Assembly (NCBI GenBank): GCA_964640085.1
Contig: CAZXFA010000006.1
Coordinates: forward strand, 52,519-116,518
Length of the DNA stretch: 64,000 nucleotides
Direction: 5' to 3'
DNA from: CAZXFA01 sp964640085
Lineage (GTDB): Bacteria > Actinomycetota > UBA4738 > HRBIN12
In this document: positions 7,413 through 16,100 of the stretch, piece after piece
Position numbering within the stretch: position 1 is the stretch's first letter
How the letters are laid out: every line of letters begins with the position of its first letter
Notes under the pieces: generated by a model
Told to the model about the DNA's origin: nothing
What the model saw: the letters and a program-made list of their open reading frames with translations, nothing else
The model's database searches: none
Translations under genes and position numbers: made by a program

Positions 7413-9551
7413 ATGACGCACGTCTTCGCATTCGATCACCCCCATGACCTGAGCCTCGAGGAACTGGAGGCGCTGCTCGGGGGCAAGGGGGCGAACCTGG
7501 CGATCATGACCGGGCGGCTGGAGATGCCGGTCCCGCCCGGCTTCACGATCTCGACCGCCACGTGCCGCGCCTACTTCGACGAGGGTTGGCCCTCCGACCT
7601 CGACGAGGAGATCCGCGAGCACCTCGCAAGGCTCGAGACATCCGTCGACAGGCTCTTCGGCGATCCGGACGATCCGCTGCTACTGAGCGTGCGATCGGGC
7701 GCCCCCGTCTCGATGCCCGGGATGATGGATACGATCCTGAACCTCGGCCTCAACGACGACACCGCTCGGGGCCTCGCTCGCGTGACGGGGCACCCGCGGT
7801 TCGCCGAGGCGTGCCGGAAGCGCTTCGAGACCGCGTACCGCGACATCGTCGGGCTCGACCGGGTGCCCGAGGACCCCTGGCACCAGCTGCGCGGGGCGAT
7901 CGAGGCGGTGTTCCGCTCCTGGATCGGGGAGCGCGCCCGCGCCTACAGGGCGCACGAGGGCATCCCCGACACCTTGGGGACGGGCGTCAACGTCCAGGCG
8001 ATGGTGTTCGGCAACCGGGGCGCCGACTCGGCCACCGGGGTGGTGTTCACGCGCAACCCTGCGACGGGGGAAGCCGTCCTGTACGGAGACATCCTGTTCG
8101 ACGCGCAGGGCGAGGACGTGGTGGCCGGCACGCACCCCACCGAGCCGATCTCGGTACTCGACGGGCGCCTTCCCACGGTCGGCGAGGAGCTCCGACGGTA
8201 CGCCCGCGAGCTGGAGCTCCACTACGCCGACATGTGCGACATCGAGTTCACGATCGAGCAGGGGCGGCTGTGGCTGCTCCAGGTGCGCGCCGGCAAGCGG
8301 AGCCCGCAGGCAGCCTTGCGGATCGCGATCGACATGGCCGAGGATCCCGGGTTCCCGCTCTCCCGGGGCGAGGCGGTGGCGCAGGTCGCCCGCTACCTCG
8401 TCGATCCGCCGCGCATCGCCGTGGGGCCTACGGCCGACCTCCCGGTGGCGGCGACCGGGGTGGCCGCCTCCCCGGGGATCGCCTCCGGGGAGATCGCCGT
8501 GACCTGCGACGACGCCGTCGATCGGGCGGCCGAGGGGAGGGACGTGATCCTCGTGCGTCGCGAAACGAGCCCCGAAGACGTCCACGGCATGGCGAAGGCG
8601 AAGGGGATCCTCACCTCCGTCGGTGGTCCGGCGAGCCACGCCGCCGTCGTCGCCAGGGGATGGGGCATCCCCGCGGTCGTCGGCGCGACGGCCGTGCGGG
8701 TGGATGGCGATCACGTCGTGATCGGTAACCACCGCCTAGCCGTCGGCGACACGATCAGCATCGATGGGAGCAGTGGGAAGGTCCTCATCGGCGCCGCAGA
8801 GACGGAGACCGCGATCGCTCCGGAGGCCGCCATCCTGCTCGGGTGGGCCTCGGAGCTGGGCATCGATGTGGGCGCGGCGGCAGGGAGGGGAGGTGCGGTG
8901 ACAGACAGGGGAGAAGGACCGGCCCGGGTTGCGATCACGACCGAGTCGCTCGTCCGGTCGCTGCTGATCAAGGGGTTCGCGACGCCGGCGGCGCTCGCCG
9001 AAGCCTTCGGGGTCTCCGAGGAGCAGATGGCGGCGGGGCTCGACCAGCTGGTCGCGGACGGCCTGGCGTCTGTGGCGGGGACCATGTTCCAGCTGACCCC
9101 GGATGGGAAGGCGATCGGCGCGGAGTTGATCTCGTCGGATCGCGAGCGTTGGGGCCCGGACGAAGCCGTCGCAGCTCTCGAGGCGTTCTCGGGACTGGAT
9201 CTCCGCATGAAGCAGATCGTGACCGCGTGGCAGATGCGCGAGCGCGACGGCGAGACGGTCCTCAACGATCACTCGGATCCGGCGTACGACGACGCGGTGC
9301 TTGCCGACCTCCGCGCGTTCGCCGAGGACGCTCACCGGTGGCTCGGCGTCCTGATCGAGGGGCTCTCCCGCCTCGCCGCCTATCGGGACCGTCTGGATCG
9401 AGCCGCCACCCTGGTGGCCAAAGGGGACCACCGGTACATCGCGTCACCGCAGCTCGACAGCTACCACACGGCCTGGTTCGAGCTCCACGAGGACCTGATC
9501 CTCCTCGCCGGCAGGACCCGGGAGGACGAAGCCGCCGCCGGGCGCGCCTAG
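7413..9551 (+). CDS. Pyruvate-phosphate-dikinase-like protein lacking the PEP/pyruvate barrel, with a C-terminal helical/winged-helix region
   Basis: The first ~340 residues are a PPDK ATP-grasp domain (GGKGANLAIMTGRLEMPVPPGF, VRSGAPVSMPGMMDTILNLG, IEFTIEQGRLWLLQVRAGKR). Next comes the swivelling phosphohistidine domain with the catalytic segment VGGPASHAAVVARG (His409). A normal dikinase of about 880 aa would continue into a TIM barrel that binds PEP or pyruvate. Here residues ~498-712 instead resemble a winged helix (LVRSLLIKGFATPAALAEAF, then a recognition-like helix and LTPDGKAIG) and a helical tail. It can plausibly make a phosphohistidine from ATP, but its acceptor is unknown. Shortened mycobacterial PPDKs also lack the barrel. 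ATG follows a GAGG site. Confidence 0.85.
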   Translation: MTHVFAFDHPHDLSLEELEALLGGKGANLAIMTGRLEMPVPPGFTISTATCRAYFDEGWPSDLDEEIREHLARLETSVDRLFGDPDDPLLLSVRSGAPVSMPGMMDTILNLGLNDDTARGLARVTGHPRFAEACRKRFETAYRDIVGLDRVPEDPWHQLRGAIEAVFRSWIGERARAYRAHEGIPDTLGTGVNVQAMVFGNRGADSATGVVFTRNPATGEAVLYGDILFDAQGEDVVAGTHPTEPISVLDGRLPTVGEELRRYARELELHYADMCDIEFTIEQGRLWLLQVRAGKRSPQAALRIAIDMAEDPGFPLSRGEAVAQVARYLVDPPRIAVGPTADLPVAATGVAASPGIASGEIAVTCDDAVDRAAEGRDVILVRRETSPEDVHGMAKAKGILTSVGGPASHAAVVARGWGIPAVVGATAVRVDGDHVVIGNHRLAVGDTISIDGSSGKVLIGAAETETAIAPEAAILLGWASELGIDVGAAAGRGGAVTDRGEGPARVAITTESLVRSLLIKGFATPAALAEAFGVSEEQMAAGLDQLVADGLASVAGTMFQLTPDGKAIGAELISSDRERWGPDEAVAALEAFSGLDLRMKQIVTAWQMRERDGETVLNDHSDPAYDDAVLADLRAFAEDAHRWLGVLIEGLSRLAAYRDRLDRAATLVAKGDHRYIASPQLDSYHTAWFELHEDLILLAGRTREDEAAAGRA

Positions 9552-9554
9552 CGC

Positions 9555-12116
9555 CTACCGGAGCAACCGGAGGCGGCTGCCGCGCGGGGACTTCTCGACC
9601 TCGATCCGCGTCGGGAGCCGGATCGCGAGCTCCTGGACGTGGGTGATAACCCCGACCATACGGCCGTCGCCCCCGAGCTGCTCGATCGCCTCCACCACGA
9701 CCTCGAGCGACTCGGGGTCCAGCGTGCCGAACCCCTCGTCCAGGAACAGCGAGTCCAGGCGCGCCTTCTCCGTGACCGCGAGCGAGCGCACCTGCTCGGA
9801 CAGCGCGAGAGCCAGCGCGAGCGATGCGAGGAACGTCTCGCCTCCAGAGAGCGTCCGCGCGCTGCGCCGCTCCTCGCCGTTCCAGGTGTCGACCACCGAG
9901 AACTCGTCCTCCTCGAACTCCAGCCGGTATCGACCCTGCGAGAGCGAGGCCAGACGGTCGGAGCCGGCCGCGGCGAGCAGCTGGAGCGCCTCGAGCTGGA
10001 GGAACGCGATCAGGCGGTCCTGGCGCAGCTCCTTGGCGAGCGCGTCGAGCACCCGGGCCCGCGCCCGCTGCTCGATGGCCTCCGCCGCGACCGCCTGGGC
10101 GTTCGCGAGCTGCTCGCGGGCGCGGACGACCCGGTCCTCCATGGTCGCGGCCTCGCGGGCGGCCTCGGTCCGGGCCGCCGTGACGTCCCGGACGACCTCG
10201 GCCATCGTCGCGGCTCGGACCGAGACGAGCCCCTGGAGGTGGGCGGCCGCTTCGCGGAGGAAGGCTTCCTCACCCTCGGCGCGCTCGGCCGCGGCCACGG
10301 CCAGCTCGTCCGCCACCTCGTCGAGCCTCGAGGCCAGGGTTCCCGCCGCCGAGGCGAGAGCTGCTGCGTCCTCCTTCCCCGCGGGTGGCGAGGGCGCCTC
10401 CCCTACCTCCGCGACCAGCGACCGGGCACGGGCGAGGAGCCCGCTGGCCGCGATCGACAGCAGGCGCGTCCGCTCCTCGGTCAGCCGGACGATCAGGGCG
10501 TCGCGCTCGCGCTCGGCCCCGACGAGCGCGTCGCGAGCGCCGGCGAGCGCCTCGTGCGCCTCGCGTTCGGTCTCCTCCAGGGCCTCGAGCTCCCGCCAAC
10601 GCTCGTCGATCGTGCCCACCGGATCGTCGGGGACCGCCCCACCCAGCGCCCCGGCGAGCGCGGTCTCGATCCGTGTCGCGTCCCGCCGAGCCTTAGCCGC
10701 GGCCTTGTCGCATCGGGCGACCTCGTCGCGGCCGGCGGCGAGCGCGGCCACCGCGGAAGTCCCGAGGCGCTCGGCCTCGGCCAGGCCGACCCGGGCCTCC
10801 TCGGCCCCGGCGCGCGCCCGCTCGAGCACCGCCCGTGCCCGGTCCAGCGGGACGGCCGTGGCCCCTTCCGGGAGCTTGGCGATCTTCCTTCCGCAGACGG
10901 GACACGGATCCCCCGGGCGCACGCCGGTGCGGACCGCGACGACCAGGTCGGCGTGCCGCGCGTCCTCGAGCGCCGCCTCGGCGGCGCCGAGCGTCTCCAC
11001 CGCCGCCTCGGCCCGGACGACCCAGCCGTCCACCGCCTCGCGGGCTGCCGCCTCAGCCTTCTCGAGCGCCGGGACCGCCTCGTTCGCCTCGTGGACCTCG
11101 GCCTCCGCCTCGGCGAGCGCGTCCCGCACGTCGAGGAACGCCTCCGCCTTCGCGCGGAGCCCGGCGAGCTCGACCGCCCTGCCCCACGACGTCTCGGCCC
11201 GCGCACGCGCGGCCTCGGCCTTCGTCACGCGTTTCTCGGCGGCCGCGATCGCCTTCGTCCGCTCCTTCAGCTGGGTGCCCACCTCCGCCGCGCGCCCGGC
11301 GAGCTCACCGGCGGCCGCCGCGACGCCCCCCGCGATCGCGGCCGCCTCCCGGAGATCCCGCTCGCAGGTCCGCAGCTCGCCGATCGAACGTTCGGCTTCG
11401 GTCCAGCGGTCGGCCGCCTCCCGCACCTGCACCTCCGCCTTCGATAGCGCCGCCTCGCGCTCGGCGGCCGTCGCCGCGAGGGTCTCGGCCTCCCCGACGC
11501 CCTCGGGACTCACCCCCGCGTACTCGGTCTCCAGGAGCGCGCTCATGGCCTTGGCCTCGGCATCGGCCCCGCGCCTGAGGTCTCCGGCCCGACGTCCGAG
11601 CCGCTCGAACAGCTCCAGGCCAAGCAGATCGGTCAGGATCGCCCGGCGCTCCTTGGCGTCGCCCACCAGGAATTCCGCGAACCGGCCCTGCGGCAGCAGC
11701 ACCGTCCGGGTGAACGCCTCGTAGTCCAGACCGATCGCGCCTTGGATCATCGAGTTGGCCTCGCGAACGCGATCGGCCCCCTCGCCGGCCTGACGCCAGT
11801 CGCCGTCCCACCGCTCCACCAGCACGCTCGAGGAGCCCTTCGCGGGCGTCGCACGGCCGACCCGCCACCGCTCCCCTCCCACCGCGAACTCGAAGGAGAC
11901 AGCCAGCCGCGGCTGTCCCTGGCTGATGAACTGGCTGGTCTGCTTCCCGACCCGCTCGATGTACCCGAACAGCGCGTAAGTGATCGCGTCCAGGATCGAC
12001 GTCTTGCCCGAGCCGGTCGGACCCGAGATCGCGAACAGGTCGAGGCCCTCGAAGTCGATCTCCTGCCCGTCGCGGAACGCGGTGAAGCCCTTGACCTCGA
12101 GCCGCAGCGGCCTCAC
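9555..12116 (-). CDS. sbcC: Rad50/SbcC-type SMC ATPase
   Basis: ATPase of the Mre11-Rad50 (SbcCD) complex that processes DNA ends and hairpins. About 853 aa, shorter than E. coli SbcC (1048). Order: Walker A GPTGSGKTS near the N-terminus, a long Ala/Glu/Arg-rich coiled coil, the zinc hook CPVC (Cys405, Cys408), a second coiled coil, signature LSGGETFLASLALALAL, and Walker B LDSLFLDEGFGTLDPES. The open frame runs upstream into sbcD, but GTG 12116 overlaps the sbcD stop by four bases (GTGA) and starts just before the conserved LRLEVKGFTAFRD strand. Last gene of the resection operon. Confidence 0.92.
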   Translation of the reverse strand: MRPLRLEVKGFTAFRDGQEIDFEGLDLFAISGPTGSGKTSILDAITYALFGYIERVGKQTSQFISQGQPRLAVSFEFAVGGERWRVGRATPAKGSSSVLVERWDGDWRQAGEGADRVREANSMIQGAIGLDYEAFTRTVLLPQGRFAEFLVGDAKERRAILTDLLGLELFERLGRRAGDLRRGADAEAKAMSALLETEYAGVSPEGVGEAETLAATAAEREAALSKAEVQVREAADRWTEAERSIGELRTCERDLREAAAIAGGVAAAAGELAGRAAEVGTQLKERTKAIAAAEKRVTKAEAARARAETSWGRAVELAGLRAKAEAFLDVRDALAEAEAEVHEANEAVPALEKAEAAAREAVDGWVVRAEAAVETLGAAEAALEDARHADLVVAVRTGVRPGDPCPVCGRKIAKLPEGATAVPLDRARAVLERARAGAEEARVGLAEAERLGTSAVAALAAGRDEVARCDKAAAKARRDATRIETALAGALGGAVPDDPVGTIDERWRELEALEETEREAHEALAGARDALVGAERERDALIVRLTEERTRLLSIAASGLLARARSLVAEVGEAPSPPAGKEDAAALASAAGTLASRLDEVADELAVAAAERAEGEEAFLREAAAHLQGLVSVRAATMAEVVRDVTAARTEAAREAATMEDRVVRAREQLANAQAVAAEAIEQRARARVLDALAKELRQDRLIAFLQLEALQLLAAAGSDRLASLSQGRYRLEFEEDEFSVVDTWNGEERRSARTLSGGETFLASLALALALSEQVRSLAVTEKARLDSLFLDEGFGTLDPESLEVVVEAIEQLGGDGRMVGVITHVQELAIRLPTRIEVEKSPRGSRLRLLR

Positions 12117-13300
12117 CCGGGTGACACCTCGTCCGAGCCCACCGTCTCCAGCGCGAGCACCTCGTCGAAGGCGGCGAGCAGCTCCTCGGACGGCGGGACG
12201 CCGTGGCTGGTCCGGTGGTAGGCGATGAACTGCTCGCGCGGGTGCAGGGACGAGATCGGCTCGCCCCCAGCTCCGCCCCCCTCGGCGCGCTCGTAGACCA
12301 GGTGAACGTCGAGCGCGTTCGGCAGCTCCTCGCGGATCCGGTCGGCGATGCCGGGCACCGGCCCCTCGGTCTCGACGAACACCCGCAGCCACGCGTCGCC
12401 GGTCTCGACACCCTGTGCCACGACGTCGTCCAGGGTCCCGCGGAGATCGCGCAGCGGGCGCCCCGCCGAGAGGGCCACCTCGGTCACCTTCGCCGGCCGG
12501 CCCGGGTGCGCCTCGACGATCGTCACCGCCTTGCGCTGCCCCGCCTCCCCGAAATCAAGCTGGAGGAGCGAGCCTGCGTACCGCGCCGGGGCCGGCGAGC
12601 CCTTCACCGCCTGCGGCAGGTGCACGTGGCCGAGCGCCACGTAGGCCGCTCGTGCCGGCAGACGAGAGGGTGGCACCGCATACGCGATCCCGATCGTGAG
12701 CTCCCGTTCCCCACCGCCCGGCGCGACGAGGGCGCCGTCCGTGAACAGGTGCCCCATCACGATGGGGATCCGTCCTCGCGTGAACCCGGACGTCATCGCC
12801 CCGAGGAGCTCGCCCATCCCCTGGGCGTAGCTCTGGTACCAGGTCTCGCTCGCATCGAACAGCGCCGCCGCGTCGCCGAACCGGCGCTCGGGCACGAACG
12901 GGATCGCCGCGACCTCGGCCTCCTGGGCGCCGTCGCGGCTCGGGACCACCAGCACGCCGCCGGCCTCGGGCCGGGCCACCTTCGGCACGACCTCGACGCC
13001 GAGCGGCCGCAGCAGCCTCCCGAACGCCTCCATCCGGATCGCGGAGTCGTGGTTGCCGGGGATCACGAGGACCCTGATCCCCTCCTCGTGCAGACGGAGG
13101 AACGCGTCGAAGACCAACGCATCGGCGTCGGGCTGCGGCGAGCGATGCTCGTACACGTCGCCGGCGAGCAGCACGGCGTCGACGCCCTCGTCGATCGCGA
13201 TCGTCACGACCTGGTCGAGCGCCGCGGCGAACTCGTCGGTCCGCGATCGGCCGCGGATCGCCCGTCCCACGTGCCAGTCGGCCGTGTGCAGGAACCGCAC
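12113..13300 (-). CDS. sbcD: Mre11/SbcD-type metallophosphoesterase nuclease
   Basis: Mn-dependent exo/endonuclease subunit partnered with SbcC, 395 aa. Phosphoesterase motifs appear in order: MRFLHTADWHVG (metal Asp and His), AGDVYEHRSP, VIPGNHDSAIR, MGHLFTDG and LGHVHLPQ. A C-terminal capping region follows and reaches into sbcC. The start lies four bases before the HerA-like stop codon, so the genes are tightly packed. Conserved active-site residues all appear intact. Confidence 0.93.
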   Translation of the reverse strand: MRFLHTADWHVGRAIRGRSRTDEFAAALDQVVTIAIDEGVDAVLLAGDVYEHRSPQPDADALVFDAFLRLHEEGIRVLVIPGNHDSAIRMEAFGRLLRPLGVEVVPKVARPEAGGVLVVPSRDGAQEAEVAAIPFVPERRFGDAAALFDASETWYQSYAQGMGELLGAMTSGFTRGRIPIVMGHLFTDGALVAPGGGERELTIGIAYAVPPSRLPARAAYVALGHVHLPQAVKGSPAPARYAGSLLQLDFGEAGQRKAVTIVEAHPGRPAKVTEVALSAGRPLRDLRGTLDDVVAQGVETGDAWLRVFVETEGPVPGIADRIREELPNALDVHLVYERAEGGGAGGEPISSLHPREQFIAYHRTSHGVPPSEELLAAFDEVLALETVGSDEVSPG

Positions 13301-13303
13301 CCC

Positions 13304-14983
13304 TCAGTCCCCTTCGAACGCGGTGAACGGATCCCCGCCCGACGTGGCCTCGTCCGCGCGCGTGGCCCAGGACGGGAACGGGAACCGGATCTGGAGCGGC
13401 ACCGGGATGTGCGGCTGCTGGAGGATCATCGAGCCGGGCTTGAGGATCGACGCGCGGGCGCGGGTCACGGCCGGCAGGAACCCGTACTCGCTGCGCGCGG
13501 CCTCCGCCGTGTCGAGCCGCCCGACCACCCGGAACGCGCTGTTCGCGATCACGCGCCGCTCCACCTCGGAGGCGGTCTGCTCGGCTCCCACCAGGATCAT
13601 CCCCAGGGACCGGCCTCGCTCGGCGACGTCGAGCAGCACCTCCTTGATCGGGCTCCACCCCTCGCGCGGCGCGTATCGGTTCAGCTCGTCGAGGACGAGG
13701 AAGGCGAGGGGCTCGCGGCGCCCCATCCGCTCCTTGTGCTCGAACAGGCGCTTGATCACCACGCCGGTCACGAACCGCTTGGCCCGATCGTGCAGGGCGT
13801 GGATGTCCACCACGGTTACCTGGTTCGCCTCGAAGTCGATCCGGTGACGCTCGGGGTGCTCAGCCTCTCGCCCGACGATCAGGTGCCCCATCCGGAAGCG
13901 GGCCGCGTCGAGCCGGCGGACGAATGCCGCGACCGTCGCGTCCGACAGCCGGCCGCGCCACGGCGAGACGTCGTCCTCGACGTTCTGGCGGATCACCTCG
14001 CACAGCCCGTCGAAGTCGTGGACGGGATACCCGCCGAACACCACCGTCGCGTCGTTCTCCGGGTCCTCGTCGCACTCGCGGTCGAGCGCGGACTCGACAC
14101 GCGCGACCAGGTCCGCGATCTGCGACCGCTCGTCCTCGGCCTCCGCGAACATGAATCGGAGGAGCTTCTCGCGCACGAACTCGCGCACCGTCCAGGAGTA
14201 GGCGACCACCCCCTCCGAGCGCCCCTCCACCTGCGGGATCTCGCGCCCGGCGGCGTCGGCCCGGATCGGCGCCCACAGGCCCACGCTCTCGAAGGCCCCG
14301 GAGGGCAGGCCGAGCCGCCGGTGGTCCTCGCGGTCCTCGTCCGTGAGCTTGGCGTTGGGCGTGTCGAGCCACATCAGGTCCTCGCCCTTCACGTTGAACA
14401 CGATCGCCTTGGTGTTGGAGCCGTAGCTCCCCAGCACCTCGGAGTGGAACAGCGCATAGAGCAGGAAGAGGGCGTAGGTGGTCTTCGTCGCGACCCCCGA
14501 CACGCCGCTGATGTTCACGTGGGCGCCACGCGTGCCGTCGAGGAAGTCCAGGTCCAGGAACACGGCTTCCCCGTCCCGGGTGAGTCCGGCCGGCAGACGC
14601 CGCTGCATCTGGTCGAAGTACAGGGCCTCGTCCCGGTCCCGGCCGCGAGCGCGGAAGGCGGGCAGCCCGGGCATCGGCGGGACGAACACCTCCGGCTCGA
14701 ACCGGGTGGCCACGACCTGCGCCGCGACCGCGGTGTCGACCGGGAGGACCCCCCGATCGACCAGGAACACATCGGTGTCGAACGTGGCCCCCTCGTGCCG
14801 CGCGCGGACGTCCTGGACGATGCCGGCGATCCGCACGCGGCCCCGCCCGGGGACCTCCGTGTCCACCACCACGGCGTCGTCGAGCTGCAGGTACGCCGTC
14901 TCGGCCACACCGACCCAGAACGTCAGCGGGGTGGCATCCTCGGTCCCCAGCACCATGCCGACCGGTTCCGAGCGCTCGTCCAC
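13304..14983 (-). CDS. herA: HerA-like hexameric DNA translocase/ATPase (DUF87)
   Basis: Predicted ring ATPase that, with NurA, drives 5' strand resection beside Mre11-Rad50 in archaea. 559 aa. An N-terminal beta-rich region (residues ~1-150) looks like a HAS barrel. The P-loop region is ISGVSGVATKTTYAL, not a textbook GxxxxGK[S/T], followed by KAIVFNVKGEDL. Walker B is LAFLVLDELNRYAP, and a conserved GAEQTASEVERRVIANSAF segment lies near the end. It sits between the nurA-like and sbcD genes with gaps of only a few bases. Confidence 0.85.
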   Translation of the reverse strand: MDERSEPVGMVLGTEDATPLTFWVGVAETAYLQLDDAVVVDTEVPGRGRVRIAGIVQDVRARHEGATFDTDVFLVDRGVLPVDTAVAAQVVATRFEPEVFVPPMPGLPAFRARGRDRDEALYFDQMQRRLPAGLTRDGEAVFLDLDFLDGTRGAHVNISGVSGVATKTTYALFLLYALFHSEVLGSYGSNTKAIVFNVKGEDLMWLDTPNAKLTDEDREDHRRLGLPSGAFESVGLWAPIRADAAGREIPQVEGRSEGVVAYSWTVREFVREKLLRFMFAEAEDERSQIADLVARVESALDRECDEDPENDATVVFGGYPVHDFDGLCEVIRQNVEDDVSPWRGRLSDATVAAFVRRLDAARFRMGHLIVGREAEHPERHRIDFEANQVTVVDIHALHDRAKRFVTGVVIKRLFEHKERMGRREPLAFLVLDELNRYAPREGWSPIKEVLLDVAERGRSLGMILVGAEQTASEVERRVIANSAFRVVGRLDTAEAARSEYGFLPAVTRARASILKPGSMILQQPHIPVPLQIRFPFPSWATRADEATSGGDPFTAFEGD

Positions 14984-14989
14984 CGCTCC

Positions 14990-15949
14990 CTATCCTCCCG
15001 CGGCCGACCGCGTCAGCCATGCCGTGAGTGACCGCCTGATCAGGCCCCGATGGCCGAGCCGGTGCCGGAGCCGTCCCTCCAACCCGCCGACCGGGACCAG
15101 GTTCTGCGGGTAGCGGGGGTCGCTCGGACGACCGGCGAAGGACGGGAGCATGGCGCTCACGCGATCGGCAAGCTCCCGCGCCTCGTCCCGGCCGATGCCG
15201 GCCCGGACCTCGCACCGGACCAGGCCGGCGTGATCGTGCCAGGCCGGTCGGCGGGAGGCCGGTCGCGCGTACCAGGCGTAGCGCGTCAGCGGCTGCCCCT
15301 CGTAGACCAGTCCGAACAGCGGGGTCCGCTCGCCCGGTCCCAGGCGGGCCAGGAGCGCATCGTGCTCGGGGTCGAGGTAGGCGCGCACGAACCGCTTCAC
15401 CACGCCGACGACTGGGGCGGCCGTCGAGTCCAGGAAGCCGAGGCGCCCGTCGACGAGCACGATGCCCTCTCCCCGTCCCGCGATCCGGGCGGCGAGCTCC
15501 GCCTCCGCGTGCTGCATGCGCTTCTGGAGGCCGAACAGCGGCGCGTCCGGATCCGACCCGGGTTCGGACGCCGCCTCGTAGCAAAGCACCTGTTGCCCTG
15601 CCTCGACCTCGATCGTCTGGGTCCGGAGCCCACCGCCCATCACGATCGAGCGTCCGACCTCGTGCTCGGCGAACGCGGCCTGGCCGCCGCAACGCACGCC
15701 CCCCACCGCCCACGATCCGAACAGCCCCGGCGCCCGACGCCCGTCCTCCTCGCCGACCACGCGCAGCTCGACCCGCCGGACGCCGTCCACGAACCAAGCG
15801 ATCCCGGGGGGAGCGGGTCCGGGTGAGATCGGCCGGGACCAGTCCGCGGTCTCGACCGATGGGTCCGCGCTGGCCGGGGTCTCATCGAACCGGACCTCGA
15901 ACCCCATCCCGTGGTCCGGGGTCCAAGGATCGGCGCGCAGCGCAAGCAC
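14990..15949 (-). CDS. nurA: NurA-domain DNA end-resection nuclease
   Basis: Predicted 5'-3' nuclease of 319 aa that works with HerA. NurA-like features are an early acidic strand AWFVDGVRRVELRV, a second acidic strand IVLVDGRLGFLD, and the C-terminal block DPRYPQNLVPVGGLEGRLRH. The last is characteristic of NurA domains, which coordinate Mn through such Asp residues. GTG 15949 is chosen because a TACGCT -10 box ends seven bases upstream, giving a leaderless message; ATG 15907 is an alternative. It is the first gene of the four-gene operon. Confidence 0.78.
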   Translation of the reverse strand: MLALRADPWTPDHGMGFEVRFDETPASADPSVETADWSRPISPGPAPPGIAWFVDGVRRVELRVVGEEDGRRAPGLFGSWAVGGVRCGGQAAFAEHEVGRSIVMGGGLRTQTIEVEAGQQVLCYEAASEPGSDPDAPLFGLQKRMQHAEAELAARIAGRGEGIVLVDGRLGFLDSTAAPVVGVVKRFVRAYLDPEHDALLARLGPGERTPLFGLVYEGQPLTRYAWYARPASRRPAWHDHAGLVRCEVRAGIGRDEARELADRVSAMLPSFAGRPSDPRYPQNLVPVGGLEGRLRHRLGHRGLIRRSLTAWLTRSAAGG

Positions 15950-15956
15950 GTGCCGA

Positions 15957-15962
15957 AGCGTA
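15957..15962 (-). promoter_or_regulatory. -10 box of the nurA-herA-sbcDC operon
   Basis: TACGCT on the reverse strand ends seven bases before GTG 15949, so transcription would begin at or next to the start codon. I see no ribosome site there. Confidence 0.5.
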
Positions 15963-16100
15963 CCGGACGCATCCGACGCCTCGTGCCTGGCCGGGGCGGG
16001 TCATGTCCGCCCTAGGCATCCCGGGCCATTTCCCCCATCGGGGGGACTACGCCGGGGCGGCACGGGCGTCGATAGGCCGGAGAGGACGCGGAAGGCACGG

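Noticed and set aside
12203..15031. 942-codon forward open frame opposite sbcD and herA
   Set aside because: Composition is that of a shadow frame (Arg/His/Asp/Pro-rich, no domains), and the reverse strand carries conserved nuclease and ATPase motifs.
16020..16060. Inverted repeats (CCCCC-ATC-GGGGG and similar) between nurA and the pseudokinase gene
   Set aside because: Short GC runs of this kind arise often at about 70% GC, and their placement before both divergent starts does not fit a terminator.
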